DNA of 64,000 nt, taken from NCBI RefSeq assembly GCF_001956295.1, contig NZ_MRTD01000024.1, positions 40,906 through 104,905 on the forward strand, in the 5' to 3' direction. Under the pieces are notes generated by a model that worked only from the letters and a program-made list of their open reading frames with translations, made no database searches and was not told the DNA's origin. A program made the position numbers and the translations under genes. This stretch comes from Paenibacillus sp. FSL A5-0031 (GTDB taxonomy: Bacteria; Bacillota; Bacilli; Paenibacillales; Paenibacillaceae). Shown in pieces: positions 39,382-48,524 of the stretch (its first letter is position 1; each line of letters starts with the position of its first letter).

Positions 39382-42243
39382 CTATTTAGGAGCCTTGACT
39401 GGCATGTCGCTTCTCTTCTGCTTTTGCAGATTATCCGCGGAGCGCTTCTTCACTTTCTGAATCGGCTGCTTGTCCAGCACTCGCAGAACCGTCCTCAGTG
39501 AAGAAGGAGTTGGAGCACCCGGCCAAGGACCAGGCGCAGCAAAATGTGCTTCCTCAAGCCAGCTTGTAAGCTGGCGCAGCGCGTCCTGCTGCTCCGCACC
39601 GAGCGTCGGCTCAGCAGCGTTCGCATATTCACGCGCCGTCTGTCCCGGCGCCTGCACGCCGAAACGGCGCTGCAGCAGCGGCGCTAACGCGCTGCTCACA
39701 GCAATGAAGCTCGCGCGAATCCGCCCATCGGCGTCGCGCGGCGTTTTTCCACTGCGCGGCGCCATATCCGCCGCCGCGCCGCCAGTGCCAGAGCGCAAGC
39801 GCGCCTTCGCCGCTGGCGCTGCATCCATGTCCGTCACAGGTTCATGTGACGGATAGGGCGCGGCTGCGCCGGCGAGCTTCGCGATGCCGGCGTGAGCCGC
39901 GCCATAACGGCGCAGCGCCAGCGAGAGGCGAAGCCGCTGGTGCTGCGCCGCAGCAATGGCCGCGGCCGCGAGCGCTAGCGCGGCCGCGCCTGCGGTAACT
40001 ACAGCGACGGGCGATGCCGCCGCTGCGCTCTTGGCGGCGCTTTGCGCCGCATGCACGAGGGCGTCTGCTCCTCGTGCAATGGCTGCTGCCGCCGCCTCGA
40101 ATGAAGCAGCGAGCCGCGATAAACTGGACTCGCTAAGGCCACTTGCTCCGGTTGCTGCTGTTCCTACTGCACCCATCGCAGGAGCAGCAAGCTGTCCGTC
40201 CACAGAACCGACGGACGCGATAGTCGATACATCGCTGAATCCCGGCGTCGGATCAAAGGGTACCCAGCCTGCGCCTGGGAAATATACTTCAACCCAAGCA
40301 TGCGCATCTGAGCTTCTAACCTCATAATCCACCAGCTTCAAACTATTTTCAGTGGTTTGCCCAGCACCGCTGCTTCCCGCGCTTAGCCCCTCACTATTCA
40401 AACCTTCTGTACTCGCATTAAGCGTCCCTTGCGACCCGCTATCTTTACTTACACCGCTCGTACTCAGCGAGCCTATCTCCGTGCTCTCCCCCACTGGAGT
40501 GCCTGAAGTAAAGCCTTTCACCCACCTAGCGGGTATCCCTTGCGAACGAAGCAATACGACCATGGCTGTGGAGAAATGCACACAATAGCCCTGCCGCTGC
40601 TCGAAGAGGAAATGATCGACGAAGTCGCTTCCTTCCGGCGGAACGGCACTATCCTCCAGCGAGTAGGTATAGCTCGCTTTCAAAAAGTCCTCTATCGCCT
40701 TCACCTGATCGTAGCGGCTTGTAACCCCGCCGCCCGCAACCTCAGCAGCTAATGCAGTTACGCGGCTTGGCAGACTACTTGGCAGCTGCAAATAAGGCTC
40801 AAGCTCCGCAGCACTTTCTACTGTTGCCGCCTGTGCTCCGTCACCTGTCGATACATTATCGTCAGCGGTACTGCTCAAAGCGCGTAATTGTGCTTCATCC
40901 GTTATGGAGAGCACACTCTCTATTGTATATTTCTCAATCTTCGCCGTATCCGATTGCGCGTATAAAGAGTCTTTATCCGCATTGTATACGTAACTTCCAA
41001 GCTTCCTGCGCGGATCAGCTGCAACAAGCTCTGTCACATTGCCAAAGTGGCCTGATGCAAAGAGCGGCATCCCTGCAGCCGGCTTAGACCAAACTACGGT
41101 TTGCCGAATGAGCGGACCAAGCTGCTTATTTCCAGCTTCTGCTGCCGCCTCAGTGGAGGCTGCTGCATCGGAGCCTCGAATAGGAAGCAACACAGAGCTG
41201 CCCGTGGTATCAATCCAGCCCCGGCCGTCATACACCTGCTTTGACTCCCCGCGCCAGTATGCTTTCTCAGTGGAGCTGCCTGTAAATAATACGCTGTTAT
41301 CCTTTTGCACAGGCGCTCCTAGCACGCCGTCATCAAAACCATAACCCGTAAATGCACTGCCTAATCGTTCAAATCCAGTTTGCCCCATTACATGGATAGA
41401 GCCTTGCTGATTACCCATAGACTGAATGGTTTGCTCTAAACGATCATTAAGAGAAGCAGTCCAGCTAGCAGGCGGCATCGTTTCACCTTTCCCACCTGCA
41501 AACAAAAGACCGCAGCCAAGTATCGTAAGTACAACAAACACGGAGCTTGATAACCAGCGCATATCAAGACCTCTAAGCTTGCCGGCACCTGTATTAATCA
41601 TGCGCTTAACACGCGGTACAGAGACAATGGCACCTAGCAGGAGTCCTTCTGCCACGGTTCGCATTAAGCCTCCCATTACATCCATACCCAGCCAGACATG
41701 CAGCGTAATCAAGTAAACTAGCGTGAAAAATGCGATGCCAAGAGCGGTCTGCCGCATCCATAATAGAGCCTGCAATGCAGATGCCAGCATCGCCCAGCCT
41801 ATAAACAGCAGCAAAGTCCGAAGTTCTCCGGACATTGACCACAGCCCATTTTCTATAATCAGAACAAAATGGTCTCTCAACATGCCTGGAAACGCAAGCA
41901 GCCATTGCAAACTGCTTTGATCAGCGCTTTTATAAATCCACATGAGACTTAATATGCACAACAAAGCATTCATAACGAACGAAAGTGCAATCGGCAAACG
42001 AAACAGCCCTGCCAGCAGCACCACTCCGATAACAAAAATTAGCGGGGCAGGATTATAAATAGCCGACCACTCACCTGCATTCACCCAAGGTAGCAGCCAT
42101 TCCGATAGCAGTCCGAACAGCAGCAATGTTGTGATCAATCGGTATTCAAACGATTCCTCAGCCGATTCTCCTCTCAGTAAATTATGCTCAGCTTTCAGAG
42201 GCTTATCGCTCCTCCCTACTACATCGCTTTTAAGCAAGCTCAT
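39382..42243 (-). CDS. TgpA-type membrane transglutaminase-like protein (YebA)
   Basis: A 953-residue protein: about seven N-terminal helices (about 35-260), an extracellular transglutaminase-like domain (about 515-670) and a C-terminal cytoplasmic part after a helix near 755-775. The catalytic triad looks intact: Cys in QRQGYCVHFSTAMV (about 554), His in SSDAHAWVEVYFPG (about 647), Asp in WVPFDPTPGF (about 664). The stretch encoding residues about 700-820 is Ala-rich and very GC-rich compared with the rest. ATG at 42243 follows GGAAGGAGG and overlaps the end of the DUF58 gene. Proposed role: wall or protein processing; substrate unknown. Confidence 0.9.
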   Translation of the reverse strand: MSLLKSDVVGRSDKPLKAEHNLLRGESAEESFEYRLITTLLLFGLLSEWLLPWVNAGEWSAIYNPAPLIFVIGVVLLAGLFRLPIALSFVMNALLCILSLMWIYKSADQSSLQWLLAFPGMLRDHFVLIIENGLWSMSGELRTLLLFIGWAMLASALQALLWMRQTALGIAFFTLVYLITLHVWLGMDVMGGLMRTVAEGLLLGAIVSVPRVKRMINTGAGKLRGLDMRWLSSSVFVVLTILGCGLLFAGGKGETMPPASWTASLNDRLEQTIQSMGNQQGSIHVMGQTGFERLGSAFTGYGFDDGVLGAPVQKDNSVLFTGSSTEKAYWRGESKQVYDGRGWIDTTGSSVLLPIRGSDAAASTEAAAEAGNKQLGPLIRQTVVWSKPAAGMPLFASGHFGNVTELVAADPRRKLGSYVYNADKDSLYAQSDTAKIEKYTIESVLSITDEAQLRALSSTADDNVSTGDGAQAATVESAAELEPYLQLPSSLPSRVTALAAEVAGGGVTSRYDQVKAIEDFLKASYTYSLEDSAVPPEGSDFVDHFLFEQRQGYCVHFSTAMVVLLRSQGIPARWVKGFTSGTPVGESTEIGSLSTSGVSKDSGSQGTLNASTEGLNSEGLSAGSSGAGQTTENSLKLVDYEVRSSDAHAWVEVYFPGAGWVPFDPTPGFSDVSTIASVGSVDGQLAAPAMGAVGTAATGASGLSESSLSRLAASFEAAAAAIARGADALVHAAQSAAKSAAAASPVAVVTAGAAALALAAAAIAAAQHQRLRLSLALRRYGAAHAGIAKLAGAAAPYPSHEPVTDMDAAPAAKARLRSGTGGAAADMAPRSGKTPRDADGRIRASFIAVSSALAPLLQRRFGVQAPGQTAREYANAAEPTLGAEQQDALRQLTSWLEEAHFAAPGPWPGAPTPSSLRTVLRVLDKQPIQKVKKRSADNLQKQKRSDMPVKAPK

Positions 42244-43726
42244 GATTGTCGCCTCCTTCCTCGGCGTAAGGGAGCGCGTTCATACTCGAAGGGACATGCA
42301 GCCACGTCACTTTGACGCCGCCGCTTTCCAACCATTTTTGTTGTTCGCGCATAGCGAAGGTCGGTACATTGCTGCGCGTAATAATAAATAGTTCCAGCCT
42401 GCAGCCTTGCTCGCCTGCGAATCCGGCAAGCTCTCCCCAGCTCCGGCCGCCTCGCCAATCCGCAGTAAATACAAGTATCGTACTGCCGCGTGCTTGCAGG
42501 TTTGATTCTTCGGCGAGTCTCCCAGCAAGAGAGCCCTTTCCATCTGCGCGAAGCAATGCCATGGCATGCAGCATCTCTGATAAATCAGACGGTGTTCCTC
42601 CATCAACAGATGATTGCATGACAGGAGAACCTTGTCCAAGCAGCAGTGTCACAGCGTGGCCGAGTGAAGCAGACTGTGCTAATGCAAGCGAAGCCCAGCC
42701 TACACAAGCATCAAACAACCGATCGTCCTGCCCATAAGCCGAAGCAAGCGTATCGACAGCAATAACTGTTTTGGCTGGCCGCTCTAAAGGATGGATTTTG
42801 GTCTGTAAGCCGCGCCCTTTTGCTGCACTTCGCCAATCCAGATGACGCAGCGAATCTCCTTCGCGATATGGACGGCTGTCTGGTCCTAGTCCCGCTGCAC
42901 TCACCGCCGCTTTGATTTCCTCCCGACCCGCATCTCCAAGGTGATCCGTACTTGGATCAGCGGTCGAAGATTGCACAGCATATAATGCTGTGCCTCTTGC
43001 ACGTTCCGCTTTTTGTACCTGATCGGCATGGGGCAGTCCTGGCAGTACTACAAATTCTCCTGCGGTATATATAAGTTTATGGATCGCTGACAAGCCGAGC
43101 CAGTCCCCCACTGTAATCGATATAGGCTCGAAGGGATAACGCCCGCGCCGTAAGTGATGAAGAGTATACCGGTAAGTCATCTCTTGGCGGAACATTGGCA
43201 TAAGCACCGTACGCACGCTTATTTTCGTATTTTCTGATGAACTTTCATTACTCGTCTCATCGGAAATAGCTATCCATACAATAGGTATGAGCAAAGAACG
43301 CTTAAAAGTCAGGCTAATTTCAAGCTGCCCGCCTTCTCTCGTCATTTCTTGCGACATCATCCTCATTGCAGTTAATCCCTTGGCAGCCATAATAGGCGCA
43401 AGCCCGCTAATGATTATAATCATGCTGAATACGGATAACATAAACCACTCTACTGCACCGCCTCGCATCATGACAGCTGCCAAGCTGCTTGCCCAGCCCG
43501 CCGTAATGATACACCAAGCGATCCATCTCGTACGATATGGATAAGCTAGTTGATCCCATTCCTTATTCACTAGAACAGCTTCTTTTACTTGTACCGAAGC
43601 TGCTCTTTGCCCACTCCTATCAAGCGGAGCTGCGCTGTCACCCTCTTGAGTATAAGTCGTCGTATCAACAGCCTCATTCTCCGGCATTCCGCCTTGCAAT
43701 AATTCATCTTGAAAAGGTGCATTCAT
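42230..43726 (-). CDS. DUF58 (von Willebrand-like) protein, YeaD type
   Basis: A 498-residue protein: an N-terminal tail, two membrane helices (about 85-135), a beta domain, and the DUF58 motif GREEIKAAVSAAGLGPDSRPYREGDSLRHLDWRSAAKGRGLQTKIHP near 270-315, followed by a vWA-like C-terminus (TVIAVDTLASAYG). DUF58 proteins always accompany MoxR ATPases and are thought to be their metal-binding partners. Start is ATG at 43726, overlapping the MoxR stop (ATGA). The stop overlaps the tgpA start by 14 bp. Confidence 0.9.
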   Translation of the reverse strand: MNAPFQDELLQGGMPENEAVDTTTYTQEGDSAAPLDRSGQRAASVQVKEAVLVNKEWDQLAYPYRTRWIAWCIITAGWASSLAAVMMRGGAVEWFMLSVFSMIIIISGLAPIMAAKGLTAMRMMSQEMTREGGQLEISLTFKRSLLIPIVWIAISDETSNESSSENTKISVRTVLMPMFRQEMTYRYTLHHLRRGRYPFEPISITVGDWLGLSAIHKLIYTAGEFVVLPGLPHADQVQKAERARGTALYAVQSSTADPSTDHLGDAGREEIKAAVSAAGLGPDSRPYREGDSLRHLDWRSAAKGRGLQTKIHPLERPAKTVIAVDTLASAYGQDDRLFDACVGWASLALAQSASLGHAVTLLLGQGSPVMQSSVDGGTPSDLSEMLHAMALLRADGKGSLAGRLAEESNLQARGSTILVFTADWRGGRSWGELAGFAGEQGCRLELFIITRSNVPTFAMREQQKWLESGGVKVTWLHVPSSMNALPYAEEGGDNHELA

Positions 43727-44742
43727 CGGCGCTTCCCGCTTCCTACTGCAGCAGGCATCGGACATTCACGTATCGTCCGTCTCATAACTGCAGCTGCATC
43801 AGCACCAGCCGCAGTCGCGTTAAAACGCAAAGACAAACGATGCGGAAGCACAGCATCAGCTGTCGCCAGCAAATCATCTGGAATCGCAAATCCGCGTCCT
43901 TCCATATACGCATTCGCCTGTGATGCCCGCAGCCAGTCGCGCAGTGCGCGTGGGCTTAAGCCCAGCACAACCTCAGGCGCACGCCTTGTCGCATCGGCTA
44001 CTTGCACCATATATTCAAGCAGTGCCGGATGCATGTGAGTCTGCCTTGCCTCAGCTTGCATTTGCAGCCATTCCTCCGTAGCAATGACAGGACGAAGCCG
44101 TTCGGGTTCCATTCGATTGCCATTCGCGTATTGCTCGAGCATCCGCTTCTCTTCCGATGAGCCGGGATAACCAATTGTCAGCCTCATCATAAACCGATCC
44201 AATTGTGCTTCTGGCAGCGTGTTTGTCCCCTCGAAGCTAAGTGGGTTTTGTGTAGCTATGAGCATAAAAGGAACCGGCAGCTTGCGGGTTTTCCCTTCTA
44301 CCGTCACTCGTCTTTCCTCCATGGCCTCCAAAAGCGCAGACTGCGTGCGCGGCGACGTTCTGTTAATCTCATCAGCAAGCACCACATTGCCCATAATCGG
44401 TCCAGGCCGATAGACCAGCTCACTCGTCCGTGCATCAAGCACGACTCCGCCAACAATATCAGCCGGAAGCATGTCGGACGTAAACTGTATTCTTTTAAAA
44501 TCTCCACCGACCGCTCTAGCAAACGCCTGAGCGAGCAATGTCTTGCCAACACCCGGCACATCCTCTAGCAAAACATGTCCGCCAGCCAGAAGTGCAGTTA
44601 GCGTATTTCGAATGACCTGCTGCTTGCCTAGCAATACACTCTCTACCTTTACTAGCAATCGATGCAGCAGCACCTGTGGTGCTTCCGGCCAATGACTATA
44701 ACGTTCCTCTTTAGCATCCTCAGAAAATTGGGGAGAAATCAT
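43723..44742 (-). CDS. MoxR-family AAA+ ATPase (YeaC type)
   Basis: A 339-residue AAA+ chaperone-like ATPase. Walker A is EDVPGVGKT (about 60-68), Walker B NVVLADEINRTSPRTQSALLEAMEERRVT (about 118-146), sensor 1 MLIATQNPLSFEGTNTLPEAQLDRFMMRL near 160 with the arginine finger, and the C-terminal lid is present (GLSPRALRDWLRASQANAYMEGR). ATG at 44742 follows AGGAGG. A 10-bp-arm inverted repeat lies on and upstream of the ribosome binding site. It is the first gene of moxR-DUF58-tgpA, which is conserved next to guaA in Bacillus; the complex is probably a membrane quality-control or maturation module. Confidence 0.93.
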   Translation of the reverse strand: MISPQFSEDAKEERYSHWPEAPQVLLHRLLVKVESVLLGKQQVIRNTLTALLAGGHVLLEDVPGVGKTLLAQAFARAVGGDFKRIQFTSDMLPADIVGGVVLDARTSELVYRPGPIMGNVVLADEINRTSPRTQSALLEAMEERRVTVEGKTRKLPVPFMLIATQNPLSFEGTNTLPEAQLDRFMMRLTIGYPGSSEEKRMLEQYANGNRMEPERLRPVIATEEWLQMQAEARQTHMHPALLEYMVQVADATRRAPEVVLGLSPRALRDWLRASQANAYMEGRGFAIPDDLLATADAVLPHRLSLRFNATAAGADAAAVMRRTIRECPMPAAVGSGKRR

Positions 44743-44757
44743 CGTATAAATCGCCTC

Positions 44758-44785
44758 CTGAAAAATAAATCTATCTATTTTTCAG
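44758..44785. repeat. Inverted repeat at the moxR ribosome binding site
   Basis: Perfect arms CTGAAAAATA (44758-44767) and TATTTTTCAG (44776-44785) around AATCTATC. On the minus strand the 3' arm ends at the first base of GGAGG, so it could be an operator or an mRNA hairpin affecting moxR translation. Confidence 0.6.
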
Positions 44786-44830
44786 TGTCCCCAGCTTTCT
44801 CTCACTTTAGACCTGCTAGAAACCTTTCTA

Positions 44831-46150
44831 TTACTCCGTTATCCAAATTTCCCGATCGGTATCGTTGTACACATATCTTGTTATCGCAATTCCAAGTTTT
44901 TGCAGCGTCTCACGCACTGGAACTACGATCTGCTTCTTGGGCTCATCCATCACAGGTATCTCCTTGCCGGATTTCGGCGGCACCTGGTTTGTACTTACAT
45001 ACGATTCTATGGAATCAGTATTCAACTCAAGTTCCGTGCTGTCTTCAATCCATTCCACAAGCTTTTGCAGCGACACTTCGATGGCGCCGTTTTTTATTCC
45101 GTATTCGCTTGACGCAAGCACTAGACTTTTCTCGCCACGATGCAAAATTAAATTTGGAACCTGCTTCTTTGTTTGGGCAGACAGGCTGCTTTGACCTAGC
45201 TTCTCCGAAAACAGAGTGAGCTTATCTACTTCCTGCTGCGTGACCTGCTTTCTGCTCCACTTGAGTTTGCTTGCCACCCTAAACTGAATAGGTTCAACCT
45301 GATCCGTCAGCTTAGCAAATGTGTACCCTTTATCTTTGTAATATTTAATGATGGCCGGCAATGCCTTAACAGACTCTGCATGCCCTGCACTGTCATGAAG
45401 CAAAACATTCAGCTTGTTTGCAATCTTTGAGCCTTTAATCGTCGTCATAATCTCGGAAGCTGGTACTCCTTGCCGCTTCGAATCCCCACTGTCTACATTC
45501 CAGTCATGCACCTGATAACCTGCCGCTTTCATTGCATCGAAGTATCCCTGATCAAAATTGCTATATGTGCCGCCCGGCGCGCGAACTAATGTAGTTCTAA
45601 CTCCAGTTGTACGATAGATAGCTTCATCTGTTTTCATCACCTGATCAGCAAATTCAGCAAAACTTCCGTATAAATGATCGTATTTATGGTCAAACGTATG
45701 ATTGCCAATCCCATGTCCTTCCTTCACGATCCGTTTAACTAATTCCGGCTGCTTCAGCACATGTTCACCAAGCACAAAAAAAGTCGCCGTTATCCCTTCC
45801 CGCTTCAAAATTTCCAGCACCTGCGCTGTATTCTTACTAGGTCCGTCATCGAATGTTAAATACAAAATCTTTTGATCTGATCCTAGTGAATTGGCTTTAA
45901 CTCTATCATTTTGCGATGAAGCAGCAGCAGCTGACGACTTGCCTTGCTCCAGCTTTTTCCCAGTATCGTAAGATGCCTGCACCGTTAGAAGTGGCATCGC
46001 CTCATAATTCGTAACCGCAGCAGCGGCACTTGCCTGTACGATCTTCTGATCACTTGCAGCATCGTCTTTATTCGCCCCAAAACCATCAGGCTTAAACAAA
46101 CCAAAACAAACAACTAGTATACAAATCGCTACCCGCCACATCCGCTGCAT
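44831..46150 (-). CDS. Exported polysaccharide deacetylase with C-terminal stalk domain
   Basis: 439 residues: a signal peptide or anchor (about 5-20), a variable linker, a NodB deacetylase domain (about 95-295) and a copper-amine-oxidase-N-like domain (about 330-439). NodB motifs: LTFDDGPSKNTAQVL (metal Asp), GNHTFDHKYDH (two metal His), RAPGGTYSN, DWNVDSGD and VLLHDSAGH. These define an N- or O-deacetylase acting on peptidoglycan or another amino-sugar polymer outside the cell. ATG at 46150 follows GAAGGGTGG. It is transcribed toward moxR with 88 bp between and no terminator seen. Confidence 0.9.
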   Translation of the reverse strand: MQRMWRVAICILVVCFGLFKPDGFGANKDDAASDQKIVQASAAAAVTNYEAMPLLTVQASYDTGKKLEQGKSSAAAASSQNDRVKANSLGSDQKILYLTFDDGPSKNTAQVLEILKREGITATFFVLGEHVLKQPELVKRIVKEGHGIGNHTFDHKYDHLYGSFAEFADQVMKTDEAIYRTTGVRTTLVRAPGGTYSNFDQGYFDAMKAAGYQVHDWNVDSGDSKRQGVPASEIMTTIKGSKIANKLNVLLHDSAGHAESVKALPAIIKYYKDKGYTFAKLTDQVEPIQFRVASKLKWSRKQVTQQEVDKLTLFSEKLGQSSLSAQTKKQVPNLILHRGEKSLVLASSEYGIKNGAIEVSLQKLVEWIEDSTELELNTDSIESYVSTNQVPPKSGKEIPVMDEPKKQIVVPVRETLQKLGIAITRYVYNDTDREIWITE

Positions 46151-46362
46151 TCACGCTGCCACCCTTCTTTACCTATGAATAATTAAATGAGTCATTCTGA
46201 TAGATTATATGAACAGTTGAACTGGTAAATGACTATGCTAGTCAATTTCAAATGTCAGCTTCGAATAAAACATGAAGACAACAGTGCGCAACTTATTGTG
46301 GTGCATTCGCGTCTTCATTCCATATATATTCCATTTAATTGAAATTTAGGAGAGTGATTGTA

Positions 46363-47481
46363 ATGAAATGGAGCATTGCAGCAGTTATTTTGGTATTTGC
46401 ACTCCTGCTGCCAACCTCTGTCAGTGCGGCATCTCAGGCAAACTATGAGTTTAATTGGGATTCCGGCACTCGCTCTTATGGAGGAGCACTCGTAAAAAAT
46501 GGCGTTACATTCGTATCAATGGATAGTGTCGGAGGCGGAGCGGGGCTCGAAGTGAAATGGGATAAAGCGGGCAAGCGGGCTCAATATGACGGTTGGAATA
46601 AATCGATTACGGTGCGTCTAGGCAGCAAAACAGGTGTACTCGATGGAAAGATGGTTAAGCTCGAAAGCGCACCATTTTTGTATGAGAAAAATGTTTATTT
46701 GCCTGTCCGTTTCGTTGTCGGAGCATTAGGTGGAGATAACGTGACGTGGGATGACAAAAAAAAGACGATAAAGGCTGATCATCTGAAAACGTTCAAGCAG
46801 TATCTCTACTCATATGGTGGATTAACTTACACCGTAGAGCCTAAGAAAGGCATTGTCTACGTCACTGAGGCAAAGGGTGTAAGGCGTGAGCTGGCAAAGC
46901 TAGGTGAATCCATACATGAATATTTGACATTCAAATTTCAAAAAACACCGGGCGGACTGCTGGTGCTTAATCTGGAAGATAACTATGGAGAGCCGCATAT
47001 TCACAACCAGCTATTCACGCTTGTCATGAAAGACGGCAAAGTCATACAGCAATCCAGCGTTTATTATTTCCGTCGATTGGAGCAAAATGTGACTCAAGCA
47101 GACGGCCAATTGCTGCTGAATGATGGCAAAACTTTGCGTCTGATTAAAGACGGCACCGGAGAAGTCATTGAAACGATTGATTTGGTTAGCCTAGGCGGAG
47201 AAGATGACAATTATTTTATTGAGTATTTTGACAAGGATGTCTTTCTCTTGCGTGCAAATAAAAACGGCATTTTAAAACTTGTGAATAGAAAAGATATGAC
47301 GACTACAGTGCTTTACAAAGAATTATTGGGTGCTAAGCAGCAAGAATATGTAGAAACAAATGATCTTCCTTATCTCGGCGATTACCTAAAGTTCATCAAG
47401 CGTGAAGGCGATATTTTGTATTTCAAGAATGGTTTCCCGTATGACAAGGATAATCAAACCTATAGTTTAAGCCTTTCGTAA
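46363..47481 (+). CDS. Exported stalk-domain protein
   Basis: 372 residues: signal peptide MKWSIAAVILVFALLLPTSV (cleavage after VSA, about 23), then a copper-amine-oxidase-N-like domain (about 30-125, VKNGVTFVSMDSV...YLPVRFVVGALGGDNVTWDDKKKTI) and a C-terminal beta-rich region of about 240 residues that may be a propeller or WG-type fold (LYFKNG, GTGEVIETIDLVSLGG). I do not recognise a specific family. ATG at 46363 follows AGGAGAG; an upstream in-frame TTG at 46339 has no ribosome binding site. Divergent from the deacetylase, which also carries a stalk domain; a shared cell-wall role is possible. Confidence 0.83.
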   Translation: MKWSIAAVILVFALLLPTSVSAASQANYEFNWDSGTRSYGGALVKNGVTFVSMDSVGGGAGLEVKWDKAGKRAQYDGWNKSITVRLGSKTGVLDGKMVKLESAPFLYEKNVYLPVRFVVGALGGDNVTWDDKKKTIKADHLKTFKQYLYSYGGLTYTVEPKKGIVYVTEAKGVRRELAKLGESIHEYLTFKFQKTPGGLLVLNLEDNYGEPHIHNQLFTLVMKDGKVIQQSSVYYFRRLEQNVTQADGQLLLNDGKTLRLIKDGTGEVIETIDLVSLGGEDDNYFIEYFDKDVFLLRANKNGILKLVNRKDMTTTVLYKELLGAKQQEYVETNDLPYLGDYLKFIKREGDILYFKNGFPYDKDNQTYSLSLS

Positions 47482-47553
47482 TAAGAAGGAGCTTGTCGGC
47501 AGTGATTTAGGTATAAAAGCATTGACTAACAATAGCAGTGATGCACAAAACAT

Positions 47554-47594
47554 AAAAAAGCTGAGCAGCGATTACTCGCATGCTCAGCTTTTTT
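47554..47594. terminator. Bidirectional terminator between the stalk protein and metQ
   Basis: AAAAAAGCTGAGCA and TGCTCAGCTTTTTT are perfect arms around 13 nt. T runs follow in both directions. It serves the convergent genes ending at 47481 and 47621. Confidence 0.93.
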
Positions 47595-47620
47595 GTCATT
47601 TTAATTAAAGTCCGGCCTGC

Positions 47621-48469
47621 TTAAAATGCAGCAACAATCGCGCCTTTGTAGGTCTCATCAATAAATTTCTTCACTTCAGGTGAACGAAGCGCTGCAGCGA
47701 GTTTCTGGATCGCTTCGGAATCCTTATTGTCTGGACGCGCAACAAGAATATTTACATAAGGGGAGTCATTTCCTTCAATGAAAAGTGCATCCTCTGTAGG
47801 AACTAGATCGGCCTCCAGCGCGTAATTCGTGTTGATCATAGCAAGGTCAACCTCACCTAAGACGCGCGGTAATGTCGCTGCTTCTACTTCTCTAATATCA
47901 AGCTTCTTCGGGTTAGCGACAATATCTGATACAGTTCCGCTAACACCTACGCCATCCTTCAGAGTAATCAGTCCATTTGAAGCCATAAGGGCAAGCGCAC
48001 GTCCGCCATTCGATGGATCATTCGGAATGACAACTTTCGCGCCATCCTTCAGCTCATCGATTTTTTTAATCTTTTTCGAATAGGCGCCAAACGGCTCAAT
48101 ATGAATAGCAGCTACATTTACAAGATCATAACCTTTGTCTTTGTTGAACTGATCCAAATAAGGTGTATGCTGAAAAAAGTTAGCATCAATATTTTTTTCA
48201 TAAAGCTGTGTATTCGGTTGGATGTAGTCATTGAACTCGATAATTTCGAGGTCCACGCCCTGCTCCTTGAGCATTGGCTTTACAAATTCAAGCAGCTTCG
48301 CATGTGGAACAGGAGAAGCGCCAACCTTCAGCTTAACCGCTCCAGGCGTTTCTGTTCCTTGATTAGCATTTGATCCTGCTGAGTTGTCATCGGTATTTTT
48401 GTTTTGTCCGCAAGCTGCTAATGTAAACATCAGCATTAAAGTTACGATCATATAACTTGTCTTTTTCAT
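47621..48469 (-). CDS. metQ: Methionine-binding lipoprotein MetQ
   Basis: Substrate-binding lipoprotein of the methionine importer. The 282-residue protein has lipobox LAAC (Cys20) and the NlpA fold: VKLKVGASPVPHAKLLEFVKPMLKEQGVDLEIIEFNDYIQPN (about 43-85), then NIDANFFQHTPYLDQF and NDPSNGGRALALM, all diagnostic. Start is the second ATG (48469), 7 bp after GGAGGA; the first is too close. It is the third gene of metNIQ. Confidence 0.93.
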   Translation of the reverse strand: MKKTSYMIVTLMLMFTLAACGQNKNTDDNSAGSNANQGTETPGAVKLKVGASPVPHAKLLEFVKPMLKEQGVDLEIIEFNDYIQPNTQLYEKNIDANFFQHTPYLDQFNKDKGYDLVNVAAIHIEPFGAYSKKIKKIDELKDGAKVVIPNDPSNGGRALALMASNGLITLKDGVGVSGTVSDIVANPKKLDIREVEAATLPRVLGEVDLAMINTNYALEADLVPTEDALFIEGNDSPYVNILVARPDNKDSEAIQKLAAALRSPEVKKFIDETYKGAIVAAF

Positions 48470-48524
48470 GTTCATTCCTCCATTGTTGTCAATTCATTCT
48501 GAGCTGCATCATGCTTCTACTTAT

